Shown here: positions 33,703 to 41,546 of the stretch, piece by piece
Numbering within the stretch: position 1 is the first letter of the stretch
Layout of the letters: the number at the start of each line of letters is the position of its first letter
Assembly: GCF_034931125.1 (NCBI RefSeq)
Contig: NZ_JAYGHM010000013.1
Span: forward strand, 66,446-130,445
Direction: 5' to 3'
Source of the DNA: Rivularia sp034931125
GTDB taxonomy: Bacteria; Cyanobacteriota; Cyanobacteriia; Cyanobacteriales; Nostocaceae
Length of the DNA: 64,000 nucleotides
Position numbers and translations under genes: made by a program
The notes under the pieces: model-generated
What the model saw: the letters and a program-made list of their open reading frames with translations, nothing else
What the model was told of the DNA's origin: nothing
The model's database searches: none

Positions 33703-35403
33703 TTATGGTGATTCACTACCAACTTCATTTACCAATGTTCCAGGTTTTAAAGTGACATCGGGTAGGGGAATAATAATTTTTTCTCCTGCTTTCAAACCAG
33801 ATTTAACTTCGACTTTTGTAGCACCTTCTAAGCCTAATATAACTTTACGTTTTTGGGCTTTATTTTGCGCGTCTTTGATCCATACAAAGGGTTCTCCTTC
33901 TCGTTGAACTGCTTCAAGATTCACCGCAACTACCTGTTTGCGTTGTTCTACAACTATCTCTACACTTACTTGACTACCGGGTATTAAATCACCACTGGGT
34001 TTGTCTAATTCAATAGTTGCAGGGACTTTAGCTTGTCCAGAACCACTAAATCTCCCGCTACTGTCATCACCGGATGTCGCAATGGGATGTATCTTTTTGA
34101 TACGTCCAGAGAATGGTTTTGCACTCGGACCAATAGTTTTAATCCTTACTGGTTGATTAACTTTTACTTTCCCAGCTTCTAAAGTTGCTAGTTGGAGTTT
34201 GACTATTTCTTGATTGGGATTGCCTAAAACAACTAATACTTTCCCTGTTTCCATTCCGTCACCATCTTTAACTTGAACATCAAGGATTTTTCCACTAATT
34301 GGAGCAGTTACAAGATTATTTTTTAACTGGGCAAAAATGGTATCACGCTCGACTTTTGAACGTTGGAGTTCAGTTTTTTCGTTTTCGACAATAGAAATTG
34401 CTTCCCGGAGTTCAGAACGCGCACCCAGGAGCTTTTCCTGTTCGGGAGTAGCACGCTGTTGTTCTAGCTGCATCCGCTTTAATTCACCTGTATCGCTTTT
34501 AATTGTTAAAATTGCTTCTTGTAATTCTGATTCTATTCCTAATAAATTCTGACGCTTTTCTTCCCTTTCTCGCTGTTGTTCTATTTCTTTGCTTTGGTAG
34601 TCAAGTTTTTGATTTCTCGCTTCCAATTCACTGTCTCTCAAACCAGATTCAGCAGCACGAACTAATTCTTGTTGCGCTTGTAATTCATCTCCTGCAATAA
34701 AACCCTTAGATGCAAGCAACTGTTGATTTTTGAGTTTATTTTGTTCCCCAATCAACTTGTATTTAGCTTCTGCAATTTTTTCTCGTGTTCTAATCAGTTC
34801 TAATTGCTGCTTTTGATTTTCGATTTGTTGCTTTTTGCGGTCTTGTACTAATTGTTGCTTGGATGTTGTAATCTTTTGTTGAATCTCCTTGACTTTTTGT
34901 CCAGCACGGATAATTTTTAGTTGTTGATTTTCGATTTCAATTTTTTTAATTGGCTGACCTAATTCTTGCTGTGCGGTAGCTAATTTGTCTCGTGCTTCTA
35001 CCACCTTTTCCTGACTGCGAGCAAGAGCTAATTCCTTACTTTTAACCTGTAAGTCTTGACCTGCAAGATTTTTTGACCCTTCAACGTTACGTAAAATTAC
35101 TAACTTATCACCAGCAACAACAGAATCACCGATTTTGACCAATACCCGTTCTAGAACTACACTGCTTGGGGATTTAATTTCCTGCTGTCCTCCCAATTCA
35201 AGCGTACCACCCTCACTAACAGTAATTTCCACATCTCCCCGCTCCACCGGAACTACAGGTAAAGCTACCGCACTACCAGATCGATCACGATCGCGCAGCA
35301 AAAACAACCATCCACCAGCACCCACGACAGTCAAGATTGCCGATAAAATTAACCACTTTATGCCAACTTTGAACCTTTTTTTACTTTCAACTGACTGCTC
35401 CAT
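33703..35403 (-). CDS. HlyD-family periplasmic adaptor (membrane fusion protein)
   Basis: 566 residues. One N-terminal membrane anchor (about 15-32), a split lipoyl domain (VERGDVEITVSEGGTLELGG, then VLERVLVKIGDSVVAGDKL), a very long Gln/Glu/Lys-rich coiled coil (about 110-360), the second lipoyl half (APISGKILDVQVKDGDGMETGKVLV), and a beta-barrel/membrane-proximal domain to the end. The coiled coil is longer than in typical MacA/DevB. It links the inner-membrane permease to TolC. First gene of the three-gene export set. A GTA-N8-TAC site lies about 80 bp upstream. Confidence 0.88.
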   Translation of the reverse strand: MEQSVESKKRFKVGIKWLILSAILTVVGAGGWLFLLRDRDRSGSAVALPVVPVERGDVEITVSEGGTLELGGQQEIKSPSSVVLERVLVKIGDSVVAGDKLVILRNVEGSKNLAGQDLQVKSKELALARSQEKVVEARDKLATAQQELGQPIKKIEIENQQLKIIRAGQKVKEIQQKITTSKQQLVQDRKKQQIENQKQQLELIRTREKIAEAKYKLIGEQNKLKNQQLLASKGFIAGDELQAQQELVRAAESGLRDSELEARNQKLDYQSKEIEQQREREEKRQNLLGIESELQEAILTIKSDTGELKRMQLEQQRATPEQEKLLGARSELREAISIVENEKTELQRSKVERDTIFAQLKNNLVTAPISGKILDVQVKDGDGMETGKVLVVLGNPNQEIVKLQLATLEAGKVKVNQPVRIKTIGPSAKPFSGRIKKIHPIATSGDDSSGRFSGSGQAKVPATIELDKPSGDLIPGSQVSVEIVVEQRKQVVAVNLEAVQREGEPFVWIKDAQNKAQKRKVILGLEGATKVEVKSGLKAGEKIIIPLPDVTLKPGTLVNEVGSESP

Positions 35404-35480
35404 AGTTGAGATAGCAAAGATTTATGAGTATCAAAATTTTATCCTATCCTTGATTTCTTAGAAGTTAAAAAATATTTATT

Positions 35481-35494
35481 GTAATTAAGAATAC
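35481..35494 (-). promoter_or_regulatory. NtcA-type site GTA-N8-TAC upstream of the exporter
   Basis: GTA (35481-35483), 8 nt, TAC (35492-35494); the motif is palindromic. On the minus strand candidate TAN3T boxes are at other than 22 nt spacing (13 and 34 nt), so a class II promoter is not demonstrated. Confidence 0.35.
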
Positions 35495-35604
35495 CTTTCT
35501 TAGTAGAAGAATAGAGAACAGGTTCTTACTTAAAATAAAACCAATTCACAACTATAAATTCCCAACTCCTAAATATAAAACTTCAACCTTTGACCTTTGA
35601 CCTG

Positions 35605-35722
35605 AATTGGGTTCTCCAAATAAAACTACCGAACAATTAACTTCAGCAAGTACCTTATTTGTGACATCGCTAACCGCGAATCCTCCAGCGGTACAACGAC
35701 GGACAGAACGTGAAATTATCAT
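35605..35722 (-). pseudogene. Remnant: duplicated C-terminal end of a CPA2 antiporter gene
   Basis: Minus-strand translation gives MIISRSVRRCTAGGFAVSDV then TNKVLAEVNCSVVLFGEPNSG, which aligns residue by residue with the last 40 residues of the intact antiporter at 39042-41156 (ILRSVRRRTAGGLAVSDV...). The DNA is clearly homologous but diverged, the upstream 660 residues are missing and the stop TAA has become CAA. It marks the left edge of the sbtAB segment. Confidence 0.8.
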
Positions 35723-36092
35723 GTCAATCTATATCTGCAACCAGCCCCTGTTTAACTGTAATAGATAAGGAGTTTTGACTTAGGTATTGTTTTTATGAAC
35801 AAAACTTAACATTTCTAGATAATTCTCAACATTTTTTGATGTATTTTATGCTTCATTTTTACTAGAATAAAAAAGTTAGAGAACAATCATGCTTACTAAT
35901 ACGCGAAAAGCAAGCACTTATCGATACTTATTTGCAAATAAGTAATTATGCTGAAGCGCGAATGCCTCAGCCGTGCAAGCCGAAGTACGGGATAACCGCT
36001 TCTATGGAACCGTTGAAGTAGGAAGTAATGTCCGGAAAGTACTGATTTTACAGAGCAAAAGCAAGAGGATGAAAGATAAAAGCTTTTCATTT
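35723..36092. other. Intergenic region left of sbtB, no gene seen
   Basis: About 370 bp. No family is recognised in any frame. Composition shifts here from AT-rich (to about 35890) to more mixed sequence. Confidence 0.4.
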
Positions 36093-36119
36093 CCAACTTC
36101 CCCTATGAATAGCATAGAC
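36093..36119. repeat. 27 bp direct repeat, left copy flanking the sbtAB segment
   Basis: CCAACTTCCCCTATGAATAG plus CATAGAC, identical to 38959-38985; similarity extends a few bases beyond on each side (CATT[T/C]CC and [A/C]TACGG). The two copies bracket 2.8 kb containing sbtB, sbtA and the cmpA-like remnant. Confidence 0.85.
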
Positions 36120-36134
36120 CGAAATACGGACACC

Positions 36135-36163
36135 AAAAAGCCGGGGTCATGACCCGACTTTTT
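36135..36163. terminator. Strong hairpin terminator downstream of sbtB
   Basis: AAAAAGCCGGGGTCA / TGACCCGACTTTTT: arms nearly perfectly complementary with A and T tracts on the two sides, suited to terminate in either direction. It lies 56 bp past the sbtB stop. Confidence 0.8.
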
Positions 36164-36164
36164 G

Positions 36165-36218
36165 GATTTAATCGGCTGGATTTTAAGTAAGGATTTAATC
36201 GGCTGGATTTTAAGTAAG
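36165..36218. repeat. Two tandem 27 bp repeats at the 3' end of sbtB
   Basis: GATTTAATCGGCTGGATTTT then AAGTAAG occurs twice head to tail (36165-36191 and 36192-36218), ending exactly at the sbtB stop codon. Confidence 0.85.
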
Positions 36219-36536
36219 TTAGAACTTGTGCGCGTGCAGCACCTCCATTACGTCACAGAGATAGGCGATGCCCGAATAGTCGTCGAAAAATTGCGCTGCA
36301 ACCTCATCCGAAATCTTCACGGCCATATCCCGATTGGGGGTAAGTATCTCGAACTTTACATTCTGGAAAGCATCAGAAACGCTGGGTTGTCCCGACGAGC
36401 GCACGTTACGACTGCCTTTACCGCCAGCATCCACCACCGTATAACCGGCGGCTCCGGCTTCGTCGATGATTTTGGCGATCTGTTTCATCAGCACCTTTTC
36501 CGTGACGATGACGAGTTTACTAGCTCTCTGGGTCAT
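36219..36536 (-). CDS. sbtB: SbtB, PII-like carbon-signalling protein (no C-terminal loop)
   Basis: 105 residues: KLVIVTEKVLMKQIAKIIDEAGAAGYTVV, then the T-loop region GGKGSRNVRSSGQPSVSD, then a C-terminal strand ending MEVLHAHKF. It matches SbtB, the trimeric PII-like protein that binds cAMP/AMP/ADP/ATP and regulates SbtA. Many SbtB proteins continue with a redox-active CGPEGC-type loop; here the protein stops at HKF. A strong GGGAGGT Shine-Dalgarno precedes the ATG. It lies 163 bp downstream of sbtA. GC content is visibly higher than the surroundings. Confidence 0.92.
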   Translation of the reverse strand: MTQRASKLVIVTEKVLMKQIAKIIDEAGAAGYTVVDAGGKGSRNVRSSGQPSVSDAFQNVKFEILTPNRDMAVKISDEVAAQFFDDYSGIAYLCDVMEVLHAHKF

Positions 36537-36699
36537 GTTAGTTACCTCCCTTTGTGTGTATTTATTAGACTATATAGAAACTCAGCAAAACGTCAATACT
36601 GCGTGCGTAGGCGTAGCCAGCCAGAGGCATCGCGCCGATCTAGCCGCCGCGTTGGTTGCTGAGCCAGGGGAGCAACGGCAGACCGTGACCCGTCTGGTA

Positions 36700-37812
36700 T
36701 CAGCCGCCCAGCGCCTGGGCGAGTCCAATGTAGAGAGGTATTCCTAAAGCAATTGCAACCGGCGTGCCGACGGCTGTAGACGCGCCGATGTAGGCAGAGG
36801 GATTGGCCGACGGGATACCAGCTCGTAAAGTGGGCGGTCCTGAAATGTCTGAACTGGAGGCGGCCATAACGGCTAGAACCACGACACCGCCAAGGCTGAA
36901 ATTCGTAACGTAGTGGGCAATCATGCCGAAACCGAAGGCTATGAGTCCATGCAGTAGCGGCGCTATCACAGAATATACAGTGTACCAATGAGCCACTTTA
37001 CGCAGCTCGTTAACCCTTGCCCAGGCTTCCATACCCATGATCAGCATCAGTACCGAAAGCAGACCGCGAAAGAGCGGCTCGTAGAAGGTTTTATAGACAC
37101 TTTCCGGCTGAGTTAGCAGGCCTAGAGCGAGACCGAGTAGCAGTGCCGATAGGGCAGAGCCTTGGAGGCTTTCCTTGACGATAGGCCATATCTTGACCCG
37201 CTGGCGCTCCTTGCTAGGATACCCGTGTGCGACGATACCCTGGTCGCTGGGATAATCACCTGCGGTAACGCGCTGCTTGCCAAGATACTCCTGCTTGCTG
37301 AGATACTCGTCTGTGTTACCGTGCTGTTTGCTGGTAGTATAAATGCTGGCCAAGACAATCGCAGTCACGAGCGCTGGAATGTCCATGAAGGGATAGAGTG
37401 CGGCTGACCAGGCTTCGTATGACATCTTTTGGGTTTCCAGTAGCGTCAGGGCGGCAGCAAAGGTAGAGCCACTCACGGCACCGAACAAGCCTGCGGTCGC
37501 AATGCCATCCTCGGTTTTGACGTTCGGCAGCTTGCACAGCGTGTAGCGCCCGATAAACACGATAAGAATTCCTATTATTACGGCGAATAATGCGGGCAAC
37601 AGCATATCCACCAGATTGGCATTGCGGATCTCCTGTCCGCCGGTCAGCCCGACTTTCATGAGCAGCATGAAGACGATGAACTTATAGACAGGATCTGGAA
37701 TTGCCAGTCGGCTGCCGACGGATGCAGCGACCATACCACCAATCAGAAAGCCGAGTGTCGGGGACTGCAACTGCGCCGCAAATTTCGTCAAGAAATCGGT
37801 CAAAAATTCCAC
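36700..37812 (-). CDS. sbtA: SbtA, sodium-dependent bicarbonate transporter
   Basis: 370 residues, ten predicted membrane segments in two inverted halves (FLIGGMVAASVGSRLAIPDPVYKFIVFMLLMKVGL near the start; SLGGVVVLAVMAASSSDISGPPTLRAG near the end). A hydrophilic cytosolic loop (about 168-215) with YLSKQEYLGKQRV and YPSDQ/YPSKE phrases separates them. High-affinity Na+/HCO3- symporter of the cyanobacterial CO2-concentrating mechanism. GTG start with AAGGAGAAATT upstream. High GC and long open frames on all strands contrast with neighbours, which suggests different ancestry. Confidence 0.95.
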   Translation of the reverse strand: MEFLTDFLTKFAAQLQSPTLGFLIGGMVAASVGSRLAIPDPVYKFIVFMLLMKVGLTGGQEIRNANLVDMLLPALFAVIIGILIVFIGRYTLCKLPNVKTEDGIATAGLFGAVSGSTFAAALTLLETQKMSYEAWSAALYPFMDIPALVTAIVLASIYTTSKQHGNTDEYLSKQEYLGKQRVTAGDYPSDQGIVAHGYPSKERQRVKIWPIVKESLQGSALSALLLGLALGLLTQPESVYKTFYEPLFRGLLSVLMLIMGMEAWARVNELRKVAHWYTVYSVIAPLLHGLIAFGFGMIAHYVTNFSLGGVVVLAVMAASSSDISGPPTLRAGIPSANPSAYIGASTAVGTPVAIALGIPLYIGLAQALGG

Positions 37813-38341
37813 GTTGTAATTTCTCCTTAAGTTCAGATATTAGGGGTCAGGATGGGCAGGCAAGCGTATTGTCATCACAGCCAAAACTTGCTTTATGCTT
37901 ATTGCCCCAATTACTGCGATCGCTCTTCTATAAAACGGTTTAAAATCATCAACTCTTGCACCGCGTTCACCTTTATGTGCGACGATCGCTACGTGCCGTC
38001 TGTTCGTGTAAGATTAAGTAGAACAACCATTTCATCGATAAAGACTAAATAATCTTTGGTCTATTTGTTTAACTTGTTTCCAATATTCACTTATTCACTT
38101 CTTAAATTTTGGACTCGTTTTTTACTTGCTTAGCTACTACGCAGCGTCTCTTTTTTATTATTAAATTTTGTTTCTTCAATCCACTACACATCGTACTTGT
38201 ACTTACTCAAAATATTGTTTTGTCTGGGTACTGTTCAACCATCTTTACTAGTTGAACATCATATCTGTGCAAATCACCGAAGAACGTTTCTAGCGCTTAT
38301 TCGGGATTAATCTTCGCCACTGGTTCTGCTGTTGTTGCATT
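37813..38341. other. Upstream region of sbtA
   Basis: About 530 bp holding the sbtA promoter; GC falls back to the genome norm beyond about 38030. Minus-strand scraps between 38200 and 38340 (for example AEPVAKINPE) continue the cmpA-like remnant but are broken by stops. No intact gene. Confidence 0.45.
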
Positions 38342-38464
38342 TTAAGTGTTATCACCTCCCGCTTCTAGTGGATTCTCCATGCAACCTTTGAGCAAAACTA
38401 CCCCGGTCGATAACCCTGCTGTTACAAGAAATTTGCTTCGAGAAACTGAATTAAAATCTGTCAC
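38342..38464 (-). pseudogene. CmpA/NrtA-like ABC substrate-binding lipoprotein, N-terminal remnant
   Basis: From a GTG at 38464 with AAGGAGACC upstream, 40 residues: VTDFNSVSRSKFLVTAGLST then GVVLLKGCMENPLEAGGDNT and a stop. This is the twin-Arg-like/lipoprotein leader typical of CmpA and NrtA (SRRKFL.TAG....LLKGC.GNP). Past the stop, the frame continues as NATTAEPVAKINPE, stop, ALETFF..., where the functional protein has ISPEEMPET. Two stops and the loss of about 400 residues make it a pseudogene. CmpA binds bicarbonate and NrtA nitrate; the leader does not discriminate. It lies next to sbtA. Confidence 0.7.
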
Positions 38465-38958
38465 TGTGGTCTCCTTTAAGTAGTTCTATGTTTTTTAGAC
38501 ATCACAAAGCTGAACAATAACTACTCGAATTTGCTAATATAAAAACGTTTGACTTACTCTTACAAACAGCAAGCAACAATAGCGCAAATATCAATGTAGT
38601 CTGCTTTGGAAAAAACTAATAGCAAAGATGAAAATTTACGATGCAATTAACGTAAATCTGTTTGCGGGTTTGTTTTTTTACATTTTGACTAGTGTTAAAA
38701 CTAGAATACAACGTTTAGCATAAAAAATATATACCCTAACTAGGTAATTATTAAATAAATATAATATTAGATATATAAGTAAAACTTTATAGTTACCAAA
38801 TAATGATAGCTTTACTACATTGATAATAAATAAAATACAATCATAATAATTGATGTGAATCTATGATTAAGTTATATATATATATATATATACGCCTAAT
38901 ATGAATTAGTTCAAGGGTAGGAGAAGTAAGATTCGGGAAATTTACCAGCAAATCATTC
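38465..38958. other. AT-rich intergenic region
   Basis: About 500 bp, very AT-rich, no gene. Contains a TA dinucleotide run at about 38873-38892. Confidence 0.5.
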
Positions 38959-38985
38959 CCAACTTCCCCTATGAATAGCATAGAC
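38959..38985. repeat. 27 bp direct repeat, right copy flanking the sbtAB segment
   Basis: Identical to 36093-36119 and in the same orientation, 57 bp from the stop of the intact antiporter gene. Confidence 0.85.
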
Positions 38986-39041
38986 TGGACTACGGTAATT
39001 GGATTAAAGCGCGATAAGCGCTATGGTGTAACTCCTAACCT

Positions 39042-41156
39042 TTAACCCGAATTTGGTTCTCCAAATAAAACCATCGAACAAGTAACAGCGGAAAGTACTT
39101 TGTTAGTGACATCGCTAACTGCTAATCCTCCAGCGGTACGACGACGGACGGAACGCAAAATTACCATGTCGTAGGAACTTGCTTGAGCAATAATCAATGA
39201 AGCCACATCATCGTGCAGAACTGTTTGAATTACTGGTTGTTCGCGAAATTCATTGCGATCGAGGTATGAAGAAAGTTCTGATTCAAATGCAGTTATTTGT
39301 TTTGCAGTAGTTTTACGGGGACGGACGTGTAGTAATGTGACTGTTGCTTGATTAGTATCGGCAAAAAGTTGAGCAAATTGGATTACACGTAAGATTTGAG
39401 GTGTAGTGCTTCCTACAGGAATTAGGATGCGGTGAATGTTAACTGGTTCATTCATTAAACGCATTACCGCTACCGGACAATGAGCAGACCAAAAAACATT
39501 ATCAATCACATTCCCAAGTAAGCGAGCTTGTAAGCTGCTGTTTCTACTCCAACCCATGACAATTAAATTTGCATTTTGTTCTCTAGCTGTACGACTAATT
39601 CCGCGTGCAATATCATCATCGATACGAATTATTGGTTTAACTTGAGCTTGGAATTCTTGACTAATTAATAAAGCTTGTTTTAATAATTTCTTACTTTTTT
39701 TGATCGAACTATTTAGCCTTGGTTCATCCATATAAACGTGGGCTTTGGGAATCGATAAAGGCAAAACTATTCCTTGTTCGTGATGCGCTAGTAATGCTCC
39801 CATTTCAATCAAATATCTCTCAGTATTTGGGTTAGAAACAGGTACTACTACTTTAAAAATATGGCTGTAGCTTAAATCATCTATATCTAAATTAATTTCA
39901 CTATTTACCGTTTTTACTTTTGCCTCTACTTCTACTTCAGATATTTGATCTTGAGGATTTTTTTCTTTATTTGATATCGGTACGGTTAATTTAATCGCAA
40001 ATTTTTCTGTTATTATCGGGCCCAAAATAGCGGTAACTAACATCAACACAATTACAGTATTAAACACCGAATCTGTAATAATTCCGGCATTTTTACCTAC
40101 TAATGCAGCAGCTAAAGTCGCAGCTACTTGAGGTAAGGATAAAGACCACATTGTTAAGGTTTCATTCCAATTGTAGCGATAAAGTAGTTTAGCAATAAAT
40201 GCGGCAAGAAATTTACTACTAATTAATGCTCCGACAATTCCTACAGTTAATAATAATTCAGAAGTCAGGCTAGATACAAACCCAGACAAATTGATTATTA
40301 ATCCCATATTTACAAAGAAAAAAGGAATAAATAAGGTACTTCCGACAAATTCCACTTTTTCTTCTACGGGGGAACGTCCTACAACATCATTTACTGCTAA
40401 CCCGGCTAAAAATGCTCCGACAATTTTATCTACATTAATAATCTCTGCTCCGACTGAAGCTAAAAATACTGCTAATAAAACGAATAAAAATTGATTGCTT
40501 TGTTCGTCCCCCGTGCGACGAAAATACTCTTTTCCAGCCCAATCAAAACCAAATAAAACTATTGCCGAGTAAATTGCTAAAACACCTAATTGAATGGCTA
40601 CACTAGCAATAGAAAATTCTCCCGCATTCACCGATACGCAAATTGCCAGTACTAATAATGCGGCAATATCAGTAAAAATTGTTGCTCCGATAGTTACGGT
40701 AACGGCTTCATTGCTGGTAACACCAAAACGGGTAACGATGGGGAAACCTAACAAAGTATGAGAAGCGAGTAGAGAACCAATTAAAACCGAAGCATTCCAG
40801 CCAAAATTAAAAAACCTTCCTACTATTACCCCAAAAATCATTGGAACTAGAAAAGTTGCCATTCCGAACCCTAAAGAACGGTCTTTTGTTCTGCGAAAGT
40901 CTTCTAAATCTATTTCCAAACCAGCAACGAACATCAGATAAATTTTACCGATGTCAGATAGCAGTTTCATGGTTTCGGTTTTTGCATCAAGAACTCCTAA
41001 ACCATCGGGTCCTAAAACGATTCCTGCTGCTAATAGTCCTACCAATCCAGGAAGTCGCAAACGTTCAAAAATTGGCGGAACTATCAGAATAACTAATAAA
41101 AGAATTGTAAAAGCAACTATAGGACTCTTCTGAATTTCTTGTAATACTTGTTCCAT
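39042..41156 (-). CDS. CPA2 cation:proton antiporter with C-terminal USP domains
   Basis: 704 residues. Residues about 1-395 are a CPA2/KefB-type exchanger with 12 or more membrane segments (PIFERLRLPGLVGLLAAGIVLGPDGLG; LMFVAGLEIDLEDFRR; DKIVGAFLAGLAVNDVV). The cytosolic part (about 425-704) contains two universal stress protein domains (for example NLIVMGWSRNSSLQARLLGNVIDNVFWSAHCPVAV). It exchanges Na+ or K+ for H+; ion not predictable. Near bicA and sbtA, a Na+ extrusion role supporting Na+/HCO3- symport is plausible. Its 3' end is duplicated at 35605-35722. Confidence 0.88.
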   Translation of the reverse strand: MEQVLQEIQKSPIVAFTILLLVILIVPPIFERLRLPGLVGLLAAGIVLGPDGLGVLDAKTETMKLLSDIGKIYLMFVAGLEIDLEDFRRTKDRSLGFGMATFLVPMIFGVIVGRFFNFGWNASVLIGSLLASHTLLGFPIVTRFGVTSNEAVTVTIGATIFTDIAALLVLAICVSVNAGEFSIASVAIQLGVLAIYSAIVLFGFDWAGKEYFRRTGDEQSNQFLFVLLAVFLASVGAEIINVDKIVGAFLAGLAVNDVVGRSPVEEKVEFVGSTLFIPFFFVNMGLIINLSGFVSSLTSELLLTVGIVGALISSKFLAAFIAKLLYRYNWNETLTMWSLSLPQVAATLAAALVGKNAGIITDSVFNTVIVLMLVTAILGPIITEKFAIKLTVPISNKEKNPQDQISEVEVEAKVKTVNSEINLDIDDLSYSHIFKVVVPVSNPNTERYLIEMGALLAHHEQGIVLPLSIPKAHVYMDEPRLNSSIKKSKKLLKQALLISQEFQAQVKPIIRIDDDIARGISRTAREQNANLIVMGWSRNSSLQARLLGNVIDNVFWSAHCPVAVMRLMNEPVNIHRILIPVGSTTPQILRVIQFAQLFADTNQATVTLLHVRPRKTTAKQITAFESELSSYLDRNEFREQPVIQTVLHDDVASLIIAQASSYDMVILRSVRRRTAGGLAVSDVTNKVLSAVTCSMVLFGEPNSG

Positions 41157-41498
41157 AAGTAAATAGATTTATTTGTTGGTGAGACTAAATCCTAGATAGA
41201 TTTTAGATTGCAAACATTTTACAGGGCAATGGTCAAATAAATCTATCTTTCATCGGCAATAATTTTTAGATTTAGTGTAGTTAAAAACTGAAAGTTAAAC
41301 AAATAGCTGTTTGAATGAAACTTATTACAAAATTATGATTATTTTTGTTCGTGTATGACTATTTTATGAAATTGCGATTTCAAATATGAACCTTAGTTTT
41401 AACTTGATTTTAAATAGTTATTAATCCTTTATCTATCTAAGATTACCGATATAGTTTCTTCTTTCCCTATTCCCTATTCCCTACTCTCTACAAATAGC
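41157..41498. other. Intergenic region between the two antiporters
   Basis: About 340 bp; upstream region of the first antiporter gene. GGGAATA-type heptamers on the minus strand at 41462-41487. Otherwise AT-rich with nothing recognised. Confidence 0.45.
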
Positions 41499-41522
41499 AA
41501 AGCCACCCTTTGAGGTGACTTC
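41499..41522 (-). terminator. Hairpin terminator of the second antiporter gene
   Basis: On the minus strand AAGTCACC, 6 nt loop, GGTGGCTT, then TGCTATTTG. Starts 25 bp after the stop. The T-tract is short. Confidence 0.5.
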
Positions 41523-41546
41523 ACTGATAAAAAATGTTTAACTTAG

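Noticed and set aside
35896..36096. 66-codon minus-strand frame left of sbtB
   Set aside because: No recognisable domain, weak start context, and it overlaps the flanking direct repeat area.
36162..36988. Long plus- and minus-strand frames overlapping sbtB and sbtA
   Set aside because: They are shadows caused by the high GC of the segment; SbtA and SbtB fully explain the region.
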